From contig JADGEI010000003.1 in assembly GCA_016744455.1 (NCBI GenBank), positions 62,001 to 126,000 of the forward strand: 64,000 nt of DNA, read 5' to 3'. The position numbers were made by a program, and so were the translations under genes. Shown piece by piece: positions 14,978 to 24,953 of the stretch. The DNA comes from Alcanivoracaceae bacterium. Lineage in GTDB: Bacteria; Pseudomonadota; Gammaproteobacteria; Xanthomonadales; Marinicellaceae. The first letter of the stretch is position 1. The number at the start of each line of letters is the position of its first letter. The notes below the pieces were generated by a model. That model did no database searches. It saw only the letters and a list, made by a program, of their open reading frames with translations, and had not been told where the DNA came from.

Positions 14978-16224
14978 TGCAAGATTGGAAAATAGTAGAA
15001 ATTGATTCTGTATGCAATAAAATAGTTGATTGTTTAAATAGAACAGCCCCTAAAGTCGACTATGAAACACCATATAAAATGATTAGAACCTCAAATGTGA
15101 GGCATGGACGAGTAAATTTAGAAAGTGTATTTTATGTCGATATGAATACATTTAAAAAATGGACAAGGAGATTAACCCCAATAAAAAATGATATTATATT
15201 AACAAGAGAAGCTCCACTGGGTGAAATTGGAATATTAAAAACAAATGAAACGGTATTCTTAGGCCAAAGAACAGTTTTGTACAGAGTGGAAGAATCAGTT
15301 TGTAATGCCCATTTTCTTTACTACTCACTATTAGCCCCATACTGCCAAGCGAATATTAAAGCATATGGTTCTGGTTCTACAGTAGAACACATGAGAGTTC
15401 CTGACTCCAAAAAAATCAAACTCAAACTTCCACCACTACCAACCCAAAAAAAAATAGCCTCCATCCTTTCTGCCTATGATGATTTAATAGAAAACAACCT
15501 CAAACGCATCAAACTACTCGAAGAAAAAGCCCAAAAAACCTATGAACAATGGTTTGTCCGCATGCAATTCCCAGGCCACGAAACCACCCCAATCAATGCA
15601 GGCACAGGATTACCAGAGGGTTGGTGCAGTAAGAGACTTGATGAAGTTGCTAAAATTAATGCTAATAGTATTAAAAAAGGATTTAATGAAAAGATTGAAT
15701 ATATCGATATTGCAAGTGTTTCTCCTGGGCAAATAAATAAGACAACATCCTTTGAATTTACTGACGCACCTGGAAGAGCCAAAAGGATTATGTTACATGG
15801 TGATATTATCTGGTCATGTGTAAGACCAAATCGTAAATCTTATGCTTATATTTGGAACCCAGAGAATAATCTAATTGCTTCAACTGGATTTTGTGTAATT
15901 TCGCCTAAATCATTACCAACTTCATATTTACTACAATTCGTTACTACAGATAGCTTTGTAGGTTATTTAAATAATAGAGCTGGAGGTGCTGCTTATCCAG
16001 CAGTAAAAGCAATAGATTTCAAAGAAGCAAAGGTCGTAGTGCCTTCAACTGAAATGGTTAATAAATATAATAATGTATTTGGGGGAAATCTTGAACTTAA
16101 GTGGGCTCTACAAGAGCAAAACCATTATCTTAAAGAAGCTAGAGACATCTTATTGCCTCGTTTAATGACAGGGATGGTTGATGTGGATAAATTGGATGCA
16201 AAAAACCAGAGACAAGAAAAATGA
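14977..16224 (+). CDS. hsdS: Type I restriction specificity subunit
   Basis: The ATG at 14977 gives 415 residues; the frame could open one codon earlier at a TTG. Two target-recognition domains (about 1-150 and 220-365) are each followed by a conserved helical spacer: LPPLPTQKKIASILSAYDDL with IKLLEEKAQKTYEQWF (near 150-190), and the C-terminal ARDILLPRLMTGMVDV. This is the full bipartite HsdS plan, so both half-sites of the DNA target are specified and there is no sign of truncation. The recognition sequence cannot be read from the protein. Its TGA overlaps the mcrB start by four bases (ATGA), giving translational coupling. Confidence 0.95.
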   Translation: MQDWKIVEIDSVCNKIVDCLNRTAPKVDYETPYKMIRTSNVRHGRVNLESVFYVDMNTFKKWTRRLTPIKNDIILTREAPLGEIGILKTNETVFLGQRTVLYRVEESVCNAHFLYYSLLAPYCQANIKAYGSGSTVEHMRVPDSKKIKLKLPPLPTQKKIASILSAYDDLIENNLKRIKLLEEKAQKTYEQWFVRMQFPGHETTPINAGTGLPEGWCSKRLDEVAKINANSIKKGFNEKIEYIDIASVSPGQINKTTSFEFTDAPGRAKRIMLHGDIIWSCVRPNRKSYAYIWNPENNLIASTGFCVISPKSLPTSYLLQFVTTDSFVGYLNNRAGGAAYPAVKAIDFKEAKVVVPSTEMVNKYNNVFGGNLELKWALQEQNHYLKEARDILLPRLMTGMVDVDKLDAKNQRQEK

Positions 16225-18722
16225 ATATATATAATCTATCTATCAGCATTAGTGATATTGATGATAAAGAATTTGAAAAGTTACTTGAGTCAAATGTAGT
16301 TAGCGTTCGTAACGATATAAAGACTAATGGAAAAAATTCTCAATGCAGTTTGTTTATTAGTGCAAAAAAAGGGGATGTTTTTTATTTGAATCGGTCTGGT
16401 TCAATTGAGTTAATTGGAATGTTTGTAGATGAAAGGCCTTTACGTTCCATAATACAAAAAAATAGCGATTGGGTTGATAGAAGTTTCAAAGTTTTAAGTA
16501 AACCTGTTTCTAAAAAGGCATTTAGTATTGCCCTTAATAAAACATGGCTTCCAAAAGATAGTTCGGAATTTATCATGATACCAAATACCGATTATTCTGA
16601 ATTTGAAAATTTAATTCTTCAACCTGTATTCAAAGTTTCGTTAGCTGATATAGAATCATTGCAAAAAGAAGAATTAATAAACACCGAACTATCAATAGAA
16701 GATTGTTTGAATCTTCAGAAAAAATTCAAAAAATTCAAGAATGATGAAAATTATTTGCTTGAGCACGTTAACAGTATTAGCAATGTTGAGTTATTGAAAA
16801 TTGCTTATCGTTACAGAGGCAGAGGAGATTTAGAGAAACAACCCGTTGTCAATTTAAGGTATCAACTGTTAATGATACTTTTAACCAAGAATAAATTATC
16901 AATCGAGTTGATTAATCAATTAAAAGATGACATAGCATCAAAGTTTGAAAAAAATGTTTTTTTATCTTGGAAACATCCCTTTAGAATTTTATATACCTTC
17001 ATGTATGGAGAATTTAAACTAAAGTTAATTAATTGTTTCGAAAAGTTAATTTTAAAACTTCAAACTGAATTAAATATTAAAGAAAATACTAATTTTAATC
17101 TAGTACACCTTGATGGTGCACAGAATCAAGGCAATAAAGAAATTTGGTTTGCAATTTATAATAATTCACATTCATCTCAGAAAACTGCAAAACAGTTGTT
17201 TTTTAAAGTAGAGGATAAGTTTGTATATGGCTTACTTTATAAACCAGACCCATCAGTAGACACAATACAAACTAAAAAAAACTTTGATTATGAACACCTA
17301 TTAAGCGTATTTGAACAGCACAAAGAACTTATTTTGAATGATGTAGCAGAGCAACACAAAGAGATTATTCAAGATGATAATCCTGATAAAAATATAATGA
17401 AAAAAAACATTTCACTAAACCAAATCTTATTCGGGCCACCTGGAACAGGAAAAACCTATCGTCTCCAACATGATTACTTTCCAAATTTCACATCCACAGT
17501 AGATTCAACTACTGTTGAACAGTATTTTACAGAGTTAGTTCAAGGCCTTTCATGGTGGCAAGTATTAGGTATTGCTTTAATTGAGAGCAACAACTCTAAA
17601 GTTAAAGAATTGGTTGAAAATAGATGGGTTCAAAAAAAAGCAGAATTATCAGAGAGTAAAAATGTACGAGCAACGGTTTGGGGAACATTGCAAATGCATA
17701 CTGTCAATGAAAGCAAAACGGTAAACTATACTAAAAGGCAACCACCTTTGATTTTTGATAAAAACCAAGATAAAAGTTGGAAGATATATGAAAGTGAAGC
17801 CAAAGAATTTTCACCTGAATTGTTTGAACATCTTGATTCAGTGGAAAATTATAAATCTAACCCTTCTAAGGTAATAAAAAGATATGAGTTTATAACATTT
17901 CATCAATCCTATGCTTATGAAGATTTTATTGAAGGAATCAAGCCTGTAATGGGTGATGAGTTTGATGACCAATCTGACTTAAAGTATGAGATTAAACCTG
18001 GGATATTTAAAACGATTTGTAAAAGGGCAGAAAGTGACCCAGATAATAATTATTGCTTGTTTATTGATGAAATCAATAGAGGGAATGTATCTCAAATTTT
18101 TGGAGAACTTATCACTTTAATTGAAGAAGACAAAAGAAAAGGTGCAAAAAATCCACTTACATCAGTTTTACCATATTCTAGAAAGAATTTTTCAGTTCCT
18201 AAAAACTTATACATCATTGGCACCATGAACACCGCAGATAGAAGTGTGGAAGCTTTGGATTCTGCATTGAGGCGAAGATTTAGTTTTACAGAAATGCCAC
18301 CAATACCCAAATTGATAAAACAATCTGATGAATTAGATAAACTAGATATAGATTTACGAAATATTTTAGAAGTTATTAATTCGAGAATAGAGGTTCTATT
18401 AGACAAAGACCATTTGATTGGTCATAGTTATTTTATGAAGGTAGAAAGTCTATTTGATTTACGCAATGCCTTTTACAATGAAATCATCCCATTACTGCAA
18501 GAGTACTTTTTCGGTGATTATGGCAAGATAACTATGGTCTTAGGTGAAGGATTTTGTCAGGTTAAAAATGATGCTAATCAAGTCAAATTTGCTGTTGATT
18601 CAAACAATGATGATATTCCAGATTATTCTGATAAATTAGTTTATAAAATTAACAACGATTTAACCGATGAAAAATTTATTGATGCAATAAATATTAAACT
18701 GCTAAATAATTCTAGTGACTAA
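16221..18722 (+). CDS. mcrB: McrB-like AAA+ GTPase/ATPase of a modification-dependent restriction system
   Basis: An 833-residue protein. The C-terminal motor has Walker A FGPPGTGKTYRLQ (near 405), Walker B NYCLFIDEINRGNVSQIFGE (near 612) and the McrB signature GTMNTADRSVEALDSALRRR (near 668). In the known McrBC system, McrB hexamers use GTP to translocate on DNA and to activate McrC. The N-terminal 140 residues (GDVFYLNRSGSIELIGMF, WVDRSFKVL) recall EVE/PUA-like modified-base readers, but I cannot be sure. Residues 150-400 are helical and unassigned. It is much longer than E. coli McrB (about 460). It overlaps hsdS by 4 bases and mcrC by 8. Confidence 0.9.
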   Translation: MNIYNLSISISDIDDKEFEKLLESNVVSVRNDIKTNGKNSQCSLFISAKKGDVFYLNRSGSIELIGMFVDERPLRSIIQKNSDWVDRSFKVLSKPVSKKAFSIALNKTWLPKDSSEFIMIPNTDYSEFENLILQPVFKVSLADIESLQKEELINTELSIEDCLNLQKKFKKFKNDENYLLEHVNSISNVELLKIAYRYRGRGDLEKQPVVNLRYQLLMILLTKNKLSIELINQLKDDIASKFEKNVFLSWKHPFRILYTFMYGEFKLKLINCFEKLILKLQTELNIKENTNFNLVHLDGAQNQGNKEIWFAIYNNSHSSQKTAKQLFFKVEDKFVYGLLYKPDPSVDTIQTKKNFDYEHLLSVFEQHKELILNDVAEQHKEIIQDDNPDKNIMKKNISLNQILFGPPGTGKTYRLQHDYFPNFTSTVDSTTVEQYFTELVQGLSWWQVLGIALIESNNSKVKELVENRWVQKKAELSESKNVRATVWGTLQMHTVNESKTVNYTKRQPPLIFDKNQDKSWKIYESEAKEFSPELFEHLDSVENYKSNPSKVIKRYEFITFHQSYAYEDFIEGIKPVMGDEFDDQSDLKYEIKPGIFKTICKRAESDPDNNYCLFIDEINRGNVSQIFGELITLIEEDKRKGAKNPLTSVLPYSRKNFSVPKNLYIIGTMNTADRSVEALDSALRRRFSFTEMPPIPKLIKQSDELDKLDIDLRNILEVINSRIEVLLDKDHLIGHSYFMKVESLFDLRNAFYNEIIPLLQEYFFGDYGKITMVLGEGFCQVKNDANQVKFAVDSNNDDIPDYSDKLVYKINNDLTDEKFIDAINIKLLNNSSD

Positions 18723-20010
18723 AAATAATAAGACAATAACAGTTTATGAACACCAACGATTAAAAGTTGGTCAAGAATACTGTGGCATTGTTTTTAATGA
18801 GAATCATTTAGCTGCTTTAGAACATCATTACGGCAATGGAGAATTAAATTATTACAAACTCATCAATAAAGGCGTTCAGTTTAATCAATATGTCGGTGTG
18901 TTACGGGTTGGTGAACTCACCATTGAAGTCTTACCCAAAGCGGATAAAAATAATGACGATTCTACTGATACAAAAAATCACTGGCGTTCGTTATTAATCG
19001 GTATGTTAAAAACAGTCGGTGCTTTTAATGTACAAGCTCCGAGTTCAGCTTCTTTATCCATTAAGACCAATTTTATACTCGATTTATACTTTGAATTGTT
19101 TGTTAAAGAAGTTGAGTATCTATTAAACCTTGGATTGGTTAAACAGTATAGAAAAACGGAAGGTCAATCTTTAGCACTCAAAGGTTCATTGCAGTTTGGG
19201 AAGCACATAGCTAAGAACTTAGTCCATCAAGAACGGTTCTATATAAGATACAACACCTACTCCTATCAACAAACTCTCAATCAAATATTACTTAAAACTT
19301 TAAATCTTTTAAAACGAATCAACCATAACCCAGCTTTACAAAGTCGAATTGGTTCCTTATTGCTACACTTTCCAGAGATGAATGACTTAAGGGTCACCGA
19401 TGCTACATTCGAAAAAATTCACTACAACCGTAAAACCACTTGTTATAAAAATGCCATAGAGATTAGCCGCTTATTATTGTTGAACTATCATCCTGATGTC
19501 TCCTCTGGTCGTAACAATGTATTGGCTATTATGTTTGATATGAATGCTCTATGGGAACGTTTTGTTTATGTGAGTTTGAGAAAACATTTATCAGTCACAT
19601 CAACAATCACAGCTCAAGCCTCAAAACGCTTTTGGCAATCTAAAGATGGCAAAAGATCATCAGGAATGCGACCTGATATAGTCATAAAATATAAAGATAA
19701 AACAATTGTGTTAGACACCAAATGGAAAAACATCCAAACAGCTAACCCATCACCCGAAGATTTAAGACAAATGTATATTTATCTTGAGTATTTTGGTGCT
19801 GAAAAGGTTGCCTTAGTTTATCCAGGAACTGAATACCCTATAAAAATTGGGCAATATTTCAATAAGTGTGGAGGTGGTTTGTCTGATAATGAATGCAGTG
19901 TTATTATAGTTTCAACAAAAAATAAAATTATCGATTGGCAGGAAAATATCTTTAAACAATTAAATAAATGGATTAACCCACCAGAGGTCGAAAAAAACGG
20001 TACATGTTAA
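18715..20010 (+). CDS. mcrC: McrC-like nuclease subunit
   Basis: A 431-residue partner of McrB, starting at a GTG (18715) that overlaps the mcrB stop. Residues 1-100 (YEHQRLKVGQEYCGIVF, GVLRVGELTIEVLPKADK) form the McrC N-terminal domain that engages the McrB ring. The C-terminal PD-(D/E)xK nuclease is complete: MRPDIVIKYKDKTIVLDTKWK near 318-338 supplies Asp, Asp and Lys. It cuts DNA when activated by McrB. Its stop overlaps the start of the next gene by seven bases, so the three genes are likely translated together. Confidence 0.93.
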   Translation: MTKNNKTITVYEHQRLKVGQEYCGIVFNENHLAALEHHYGNGELNYYKLINKGVQFNQYVGVLRVGELTIEVLPKADKNNDDSTDTKNHWRSLLIGMLKTVGAFNVQAPSSASLSIKTNFILDLYFELFVKEVEYLLNLGLVKQYRKTEGQSLALKGSLQFGKHIAKNLVHQERFYIRYNTYSYQQTLNQILLKTLNLLKRINHNPALQSRIGSLLLHFPEMNDLRVTDATFEKIHYNRKTTCYKNAIEISRLLLLNYHPDVSSGRNNVLAIMFDMNALWERFVYVSLRKHLSVTSTITAQASKRFWQSKDGKRSSGMRPDIVIKYKDKTIVLDTKWKNIQTANPSPEDLRQMYIYLEYFGAEKVALVYPGTEYPIKIGQYFNKCGGGLSDNECSVIIVSTKNKIIDWQENIFKQLNKWINPPEVEKNGTC

Positions 20011-21581
20011 GCCCTGAAAACATTCATTCAATCATACAAAGCGGCGAAGGCTACAATGCTGAGTTTAAAGTGCGTTTGCCTCGAAAACTCAAAGACATCA
20101 GTGTGGAAATTTGTGCTTTTGCCAATGCTGCTGGTGGTGTGTTGCTCTTGGGTGTGGCTGATGATAATTCTATAGTTGGTGCACAGCTAGATAATGCTCA
20201 AAGATCCTCTTTACAAAATTCATTAAATGAAATCAATCCACATTTAGAATGTGAAATTTATGCTGTTAGCATTAATGAGAAAGAAGTTTGGGTGATTGAG
20301 GTTAATTCTGGGATTCAGAAACCCTATGTTTTATCGGGTGCTATTTATATCAGACAAGGTTCAAATACACAAAAACTGACCTCGGTTGAACAAATGCGTG
20401 ATTTTTTTCAACAATCTGAGAAAATTTATTTTGATGAAGTGGCTTGTGCTCAGTTTGATGTGGATTATGATATCGATGAATCATTTTTTGAAGAGTTTCG
20501 AGTTATGGCAAATTTATCGCCTATAGTTTCTCAATCTCAAGTCATCGAAAACTTACGCTTGTTGTTAAGTGATGGTCAAGTTAAAAATGGTGGGGTTTTA
20601 TTTTTTGGAAAAACCCCTGAATTTTTTATTGAAAAGGCTGTGATTCGTTGCATTGCTTTTGAAGGAAACACCAAAAACCAAATAATTGACGATAAAATTT
20701 TTGGTGGTGCTTTGATGCATCAATACAAAAACACCATGCAATGGCTTAAAAGCAAGCTCAATGTTAGTTATATTATTGATGATGCAGGTCCGCGAAAAGA
20801 AGTGTGGGAAATACCAGAAGTGGCTTTTAAAGAATCCTTAATCAATGCTTTGGCTCACCGAGACTACTACGATAAAGGCGCAAGAATTACGGTTGAATTG
20901 TTTGAAGATCGTATTGAGATAAGTAACCCTGGTGGTTTAATCAGCGCTATTACACATGATAATTTTGGAACCAAAAGCCACAGCCGAAATCCTTTGATTT
21001 TTGGCTTGTTCGAACGTATTAATATGGTCGAACAAATTGGATCGGGCATTGGTCGAATTAAAAACGCTTTTAAGCAGGTTAATCAGCCTGCTCCTGAATT
21101 CAAACTGGATGGATTTTTTACGGTTATATTTAAAAGAAATATTGCAGATGGGTTGGGAGTAAAGTTGGGAGTAAAGTTGGGTGTAAATGAACAAAAGATT
21201 ATAGATTTAATTAAGAAAAATCCCAATTCAACTATTGCAGAAATGGCTAAAGCCATTGGTATCAGTACCACTGCGATAGAAAATAATTTAAAAAAGCTGA
21301 AAGATAAAAAAATAATACACCGTCAAGGTTCAGATAAAAAAGGTCATTTTATTTTGACCAGTCAAAAAGAGTTGGGTGTAAAGTTGGGAGTAAAGTTGGG
21401 TGTAAATGAACAGAAAGTTTTGCAATTTTTATCTAAAACTCCAGGAATTAGTATACTAGAATTATCACAAGAAATTGGCATTAGTACCACGGCCATAGAA
21501 AACAATTTAAAGAAATTAAAAGATAAAGATTTAATAAAAAGAGAGGGTTCTGCTAAAACGGGACATTGGATTGTTATTTAA
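20004..21581 (+). CDS. AlbA_2 (Schlafen-like) / HATPase protein with duplicated winged helix
   Basis: A 525-residue COG2865-type protein. Residues 1-130 are an AlbA_2 domain (AEFKVRLPRKLKDISVEICA, FANAAGGVLLLGVADD). Residues 270-345 are a GHKL-like ATPase-related part (VAFKESLINALAHRDYYDKG, RIEISNPGGL, FGTKSHSRNPLIF, GSGIGRIKNAF). The C-terminus has two near-identical winged-helix units, each opened by LGVKLGVKLGVNEQK and containing GISTTAIENNLKKLKDK. AlbA_2 proteins sit often in defence islands and inside type I operons; the biochemical role is not settled. Here it is translationally coupled to mcrC and precedes hsdR by 117 bases. It could regulate the island or take part in restriction. Confidence 0.88.
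   Translation: MLSPENIHSIIQSGEGYNAEFKVRLPRKLKDISVEICAFANAAGGVLLLGVADDNSIVGAQLDNAQRSSLQNSLNEINPHLECEIYAVSINEKEVWVIEVNSGIQKPYVLSGAIYIRQGSNTQKLTSVEQMRDFFQQSEKIYFDEVACAQFDVDYDIDESFFEEFRVMANLSPIVSQSQVIENLRLLLSDGQVKNGGVLFFGKTPEFFIEKAVIRCIAFEGNTKNQIIDDKIFGGALMHQYKNTMQWLKSKLNVSYIIDDAGPRKEVWEIPEVAFKESLINALAHRDYYDKGARITVELFEDRIEISNPGGLISAITHDNFGTKSHSRNPLIFGLFERINMVEQIGSGIGRIKNAFKQVNQPAPEFKLDGFFTVIFKRNIADGLGVKLGVKLGVNEQKIIDLIKKNPNSTIAEMAKAIGISTTAIENNLKKLKDKKIIHRQGSDKKGHFILTSQKELGVKLGVKLGVNEQKVLQFLSKTPGISILELSQEIGISTTAIENNLKKLKDKDLIKREGSAKTGHWIVI
21153..21581 (+). repeat. 219-bp tandem duplication led by 12-bp in-frame repeats
   Basis: Three 12-mers of type TTGGG(A/T)GTAAA(G/T) lie at 21153-21188 and three more at 21372-21407. 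Each set precedes a winged-helix module, and the modules have a period of 219 bp (73 codons). The 12-mers encode LGVK and change length without changing frame. Confidence 0.88.
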
Positions 21582-21698
21582 TTATAAATACGAACAAAGA
21601 ATTAACCTCTTGATTTATAAAGGTTTTTTATTTAATTTGAATTCGAAAAACATGAAATGTGCTACATAAAATGAGCCAAATGAAATGAGCAAGACAAA

Positions 21699-24600
21699 AT
21701 GAGCTATGAATATTCAGAAGATGTATTGATTGAACAAGCCACTCAAGATGTGCTTGAGGATTTAGGCTGGGAAGTTAAAACCGCCTGGCATAAAGAGTCA
21801 TTTGGGGAGAATGGTTTATTAGGTCGAGACAATAAATCTGAAGTGGTTCTAGTCAGATATCTTTTACAAGCTTTAAAGAAACTCAATCCAGATTTACCAC
21901 AACTTGCTTATGAACAAGCCATTGAACAAATCACACAGAAAGTAGCCGATAAAACATTAGGTCAAATCAATAAAGACAAATATGCATTGTTTAAGAAAGG
22001 TGTCAAAGTCACTTATACCAATGATAAAGGTGAGTTGGTTAAGAAGAAACTCAAAGTCTTTAACTTTTTAAACTATTCTGACAATCATTTTTTAGCTGTA
22101 AGACAATTTGAAGTGGTTGGTGAACTCTATAACCGCAGACCGGATGTGGTTGGGTTTGTTAATGGTATTCCATTATTGTTTTTAGAACTTAAGGCTCATC
22201 ATACGGACTTGCGTAATGCATACACCGATAACCTTAATGATTATAAAGACACCATTCCACATATGTTCCACTCCAATGCTTTTATTATCTTGAGCAATGG
22301 AACCGATGCCAAGGTAGGAACAATCACCAGTCCTTATAAGTTCTTTTTGGATTGGAAACGTATTGAAGAAGATGCTGAAGGCATTGTTAGTCTAGATACC
22401 ATGTTACGAGGCACTTGTGCTCCTGATAAGTTGATGGATATTTTTGAGAATTTCTTATTGTTTGATGAGTCACATGGTGGTGTGGTCAAAATTATGGCTA
22501 AGAATCATCAATACATCGGTGTCAATAAGGTCTTGGAGAATGTAAGAGACATTGATGATTTGAAAGGCAAGTTAGGTGTATTTTGGCACACTCAAGGCAG
22601 TGGTAAGTCTTATTCTATTGTTTTTATGTGTGAGAAGATTCATCGAAAACTAGGTGGTGCTTATACTTTTTTGGTTGTAGTAGATAGAACCGAGTTAGAA
22701 AATCAAATCTATGATACTTTCTCTGGTGTTGGTGTGATCAATGATAAACATGTGATAGCAGGTAAGAAAAAAGGCGTCACAGGTAGACAGCATTTAAGAG
22801 AGCTGCTCTCTGAGAATCATCGGTATGTGTTTTCTTTGATTCATAAGTTTTCCATAGACCCAAAGCTAGAATCTGAATACCCATTAATTACTGATAGAAA
22901 AAATATCATTGTTATTTCAGATGAAGCGCATCGGACACAAGGTGGAACCTATGCCAGCAATATGCGTTTTCATGGATTACCTAATGCTTCATATTTAGGT
23001 TTTACTGGAACACCAATCATCAAGGATGAAGAAGAACTCACTAAGAATATATTTGGTGAATATGTTTCTATCTATGATTTTAAAAGAGCTATTGAAGATG
23101 AGGCTACCTTACCACTTAGATATATCAACAAGGGTGAACAGCTAGATATTGAGAATCCGGAATTGGATGAACGAATGGCAGAGATATTGGAAGACGAGAA
23201 TCTTGATGAAGACCAAAAAAAGAAGCTTGCTTATTTATTTCAGAAAAACTATCCCATCCTTACTGCTGAACCTCGATTAGATGCCATTGCAAAAGACTTA
23301 GTGTGGCACTTTAACGAACGTGGTTATCAGGGTAAAGCCATGTACGTGGCATTGGATAAACCCACTGCAGTTCGAATGCATAAACTAGTCATGAAGTATT
23401 GGCCATTGTATTTAGCTGAGTTAAAAGACCGAATTAGCAAGGTAAAAGACCAACAAGAAGCACAAGAACTTCAGCGTAAATATGACCGAGTAGAAGAAAC
23501 AGAAGTTTATGTGGTGGTCAGTAGTGAACAAAATGAAGTAGATAAGTTTCGTAAATTGGGTTTGGACATTGAAACCCATAGAAGGAATATAGTTGAACGT
23601 AATCTTGAGAAGGAATTTAAGGATGAAGACAATCCATTCCGACTTGCCATAGTTTGTGCTATGTGGATAACTGGATTTGATGCACCTTGTGTCTCAACAG
23701 TTTACTTAGATAAACCTATTAAAGGTCATACCTTGATGCAAACCATAGCACGGGCAAATCGTGTCTATGATGATGAGAAAGAAAATGGTTTGATTGTAGA
23801 TTATGGAAACGTTTATCAACAGTTAGAAAAAGCTTATTCAATCTATGGTGAAGGCAGTAAAGGTAAAGACAATCAATCTAATGATGGTAAACCAGTTGAA
23901 CAATTGATTGAGTTGGAAGATGATTTAAGAGAGGCTATAAATGCCGTTAAAGAAAACTTAGAATCAGTCAATTTCAATCTAACTGATTTAGTTGGAATTA
24001 AACCCATGGAGAAAATTGGTAAGCTTCAAGAAGCTGCTGATTGTGTGTGTTTAAATGAAACCACTCGAACCACTTTTGAAATGCTTGCTAGGAACGCATT
24101 TAGAAAATATAAAGCGCTATTCCCAGAACCAGAATGCAAACCCTATGTTAATGAATATAATGCCATAGAAGCCATCTATAATCTATTGAACCAAAAAGTC
24201 AAAAGTGCTGATGTGAGTGAAGTAATATCCAAACTGCAGAACATCGTTAGTGAAAGTGTCATGGTTGTCGAAAGTGTTGCTGAAGATAAAGGTGTCTATA
24301 TAGATTTAAGCACATTAAATTTCGACAAACTTAAAAAAGCTTTTGCTAAAGCACCAAGAAAAAATACACTCACCTATGATTTACAACAAGCCATCGAACA
24401 AAAGCTAGAACAAATGCTCAAAGAAAACCCATTACGTCTTGAGTTTTATGACCGCTACAAGGAAATCATCGAAGAATACAACGAAGGTAAAACCGCTGAT
24501 AGCACCAATAAGGCATTTGGTAGCTTAGTCGACTTCTTAAACGATTTAACCGAAGAAGACAAAAGAGCAATGAAAGAAGGGTTAGACAACAATGAAACCC

Positions 24601-24887
24601 TGGCAATCTTTGACCTTCTGGTTGAAGGCAAAAAACTTAACTCCAAAGAAATTAAAAACGTTAAGAAAGTAGCCAAAGAAACCCTACAAAAACTTAAAGA
24701 AGAGAAGTTAAAAATAGACCGCTGGAATGAAAGCCGACAAATTACTGCTCAAATTAAAAGCATGATATTCGAAAACCTCCTCTATTTACCTGAAGAAGTC
24801 TACACTGATGAAGATGTAGCTTTAAGAAGCATTAATGTTTATCAACATATTCATGCTAATTATTCGGGTGGTAGTGTTTATGGGTAA
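21699..24887 (+). CDS. hsdR: Type I restriction endonuclease/translocase subunit
   Basis: A 1062-residue subunit that pulls DNA through the complex and cuts it. In order: HsdR_N nuclease with RRPDVVGFVNGIPLLFLELKAH-type PD-(D/E)xK residues (near 146-167; Asp, Glu, Lys present), SF2 helicase Walker A WHTQGSGKSYSIVF (near 293), DEAH box VISDEAHRTQGG (near 408), GFTGTP (near 429), motif VI region QTIARANRVYDD (near 685), and a helical C-terminus that binds HsdM/HsdS. Length is normal. The start at 21699 is one of four nearby ATGs (21671, 21680, 21684 and 21699) and gives MSYEYSEDVLIEQ, the usual HsdR opening. A terminator follows at 24907. Confidence 0.97.
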   Translation: MSYEYSEDVLIEQATQDVLEDLGWEVKTAWHKESFGENGLLGRDNKSEVVLVRYLLQALKKLNPDLPQLAYEQAIEQITQKVADKTLGQINKDKYALFKKGVKVTYTNDKGELVKKKLKVFNFLNYSDNHFLAVRQFEVVGELYNRRPDVVGFVNGIPLLFLELKAHHTDLRNAYTDNLNDYKDTIPHMFHSNAFIILSNGTDAKVGTITSPYKFFLDWKRIEEDAEGIVSLDTMLRGTCAPDKLMDIFENFLLFDESHGGVVKIMAKNHQYIGVNKVLENVRDIDDLKGKLGVFWHTQGSGKSYSIVFMCEKIHRKLGGAYTFLVVVDRTELENQIYDTFSGVGVINDKHVIAGKKKGVTGRQHLRELLSENHRYVFSLIHKFSIDPKLESEYPLITDRKNIIVISDEAHRTQGGTYASNMRFHGLPNASYLGFTGTPIIKDEEELTKNIFGEYVSIYDFKRAIEDEATLPLRYINKGEQLDIENPELDERMAEILEDENLDEDQKKKLAYLFQKNYPILTAEPRLDAIAKDLVWHFNERGYQGKAMYVALDKPTAVRMHKLVMKYWPLYLAELKDRISKVKDQQEAQELQRKYDRVEETEVYVVVSSEQNEVDKFRKLGLDIETHRRNIVERNLEKEFKDEDNPFRLAIVCAMWITGFDAPCVSTVYLDKPIKGHTLMQTIARANRVYDDEKENGLIVDYGNVYQQLEKAYSIYGEGSKGKDNQSNDGKPVEQLIELEDDLREAINAVKENLESVNFNLTDLVGIKPMEKIGKLQEAADCVCLNETTRTTFEMLARNAFRKYKALFPEPECKPYVNEYNAIEAIYNLLNQKVKSADVSEVISKLQNIVSESVMVVESVAEDKGVYIDLSTLNFDKLKKAFAKAPRKNTLTYDLQQAIEQKLEQMLKENPLRLEFYDRYKEIIEEYNEGKTADSTNKAFGSLVDFLNDLTEEDKRAMKEGLDNNETLAIFDLLVEGKKLNSKEIKNVKKVAKETLQKLKEEKLKIDRWNESRQITAQIKSMIFENLLYLPEEVYTDEDVALRSINVYQHIHANYSGGSVYG

Positions 24888-24906
24888 GTTGTATTAAAAA
24901 ACAAAC

Positions 24907-24936
24907 AAAGCCGTAATAATAACTACGGCTTTTTTT
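24907..24936. terminator. Rho-independent terminator after hsdR
   Basis: The arms aaagccgta (24907-24915) and tacggcttt (24924-24932) pair perfectly around an eight-base loop and are followed by T's to 24936. It closes the defence operon before the convergent sucD. Confidence 0.9.
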
Positions 24937-24953
24937 AAAGAAGTAAATCTTAG

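Noticed and set aside
13089-24953. Defence island as an integrative element inserted in tRNA-Arg
   Set aside because: There is no integrase, and I found no repeat of the tRNA 3' end near the right side of the island.
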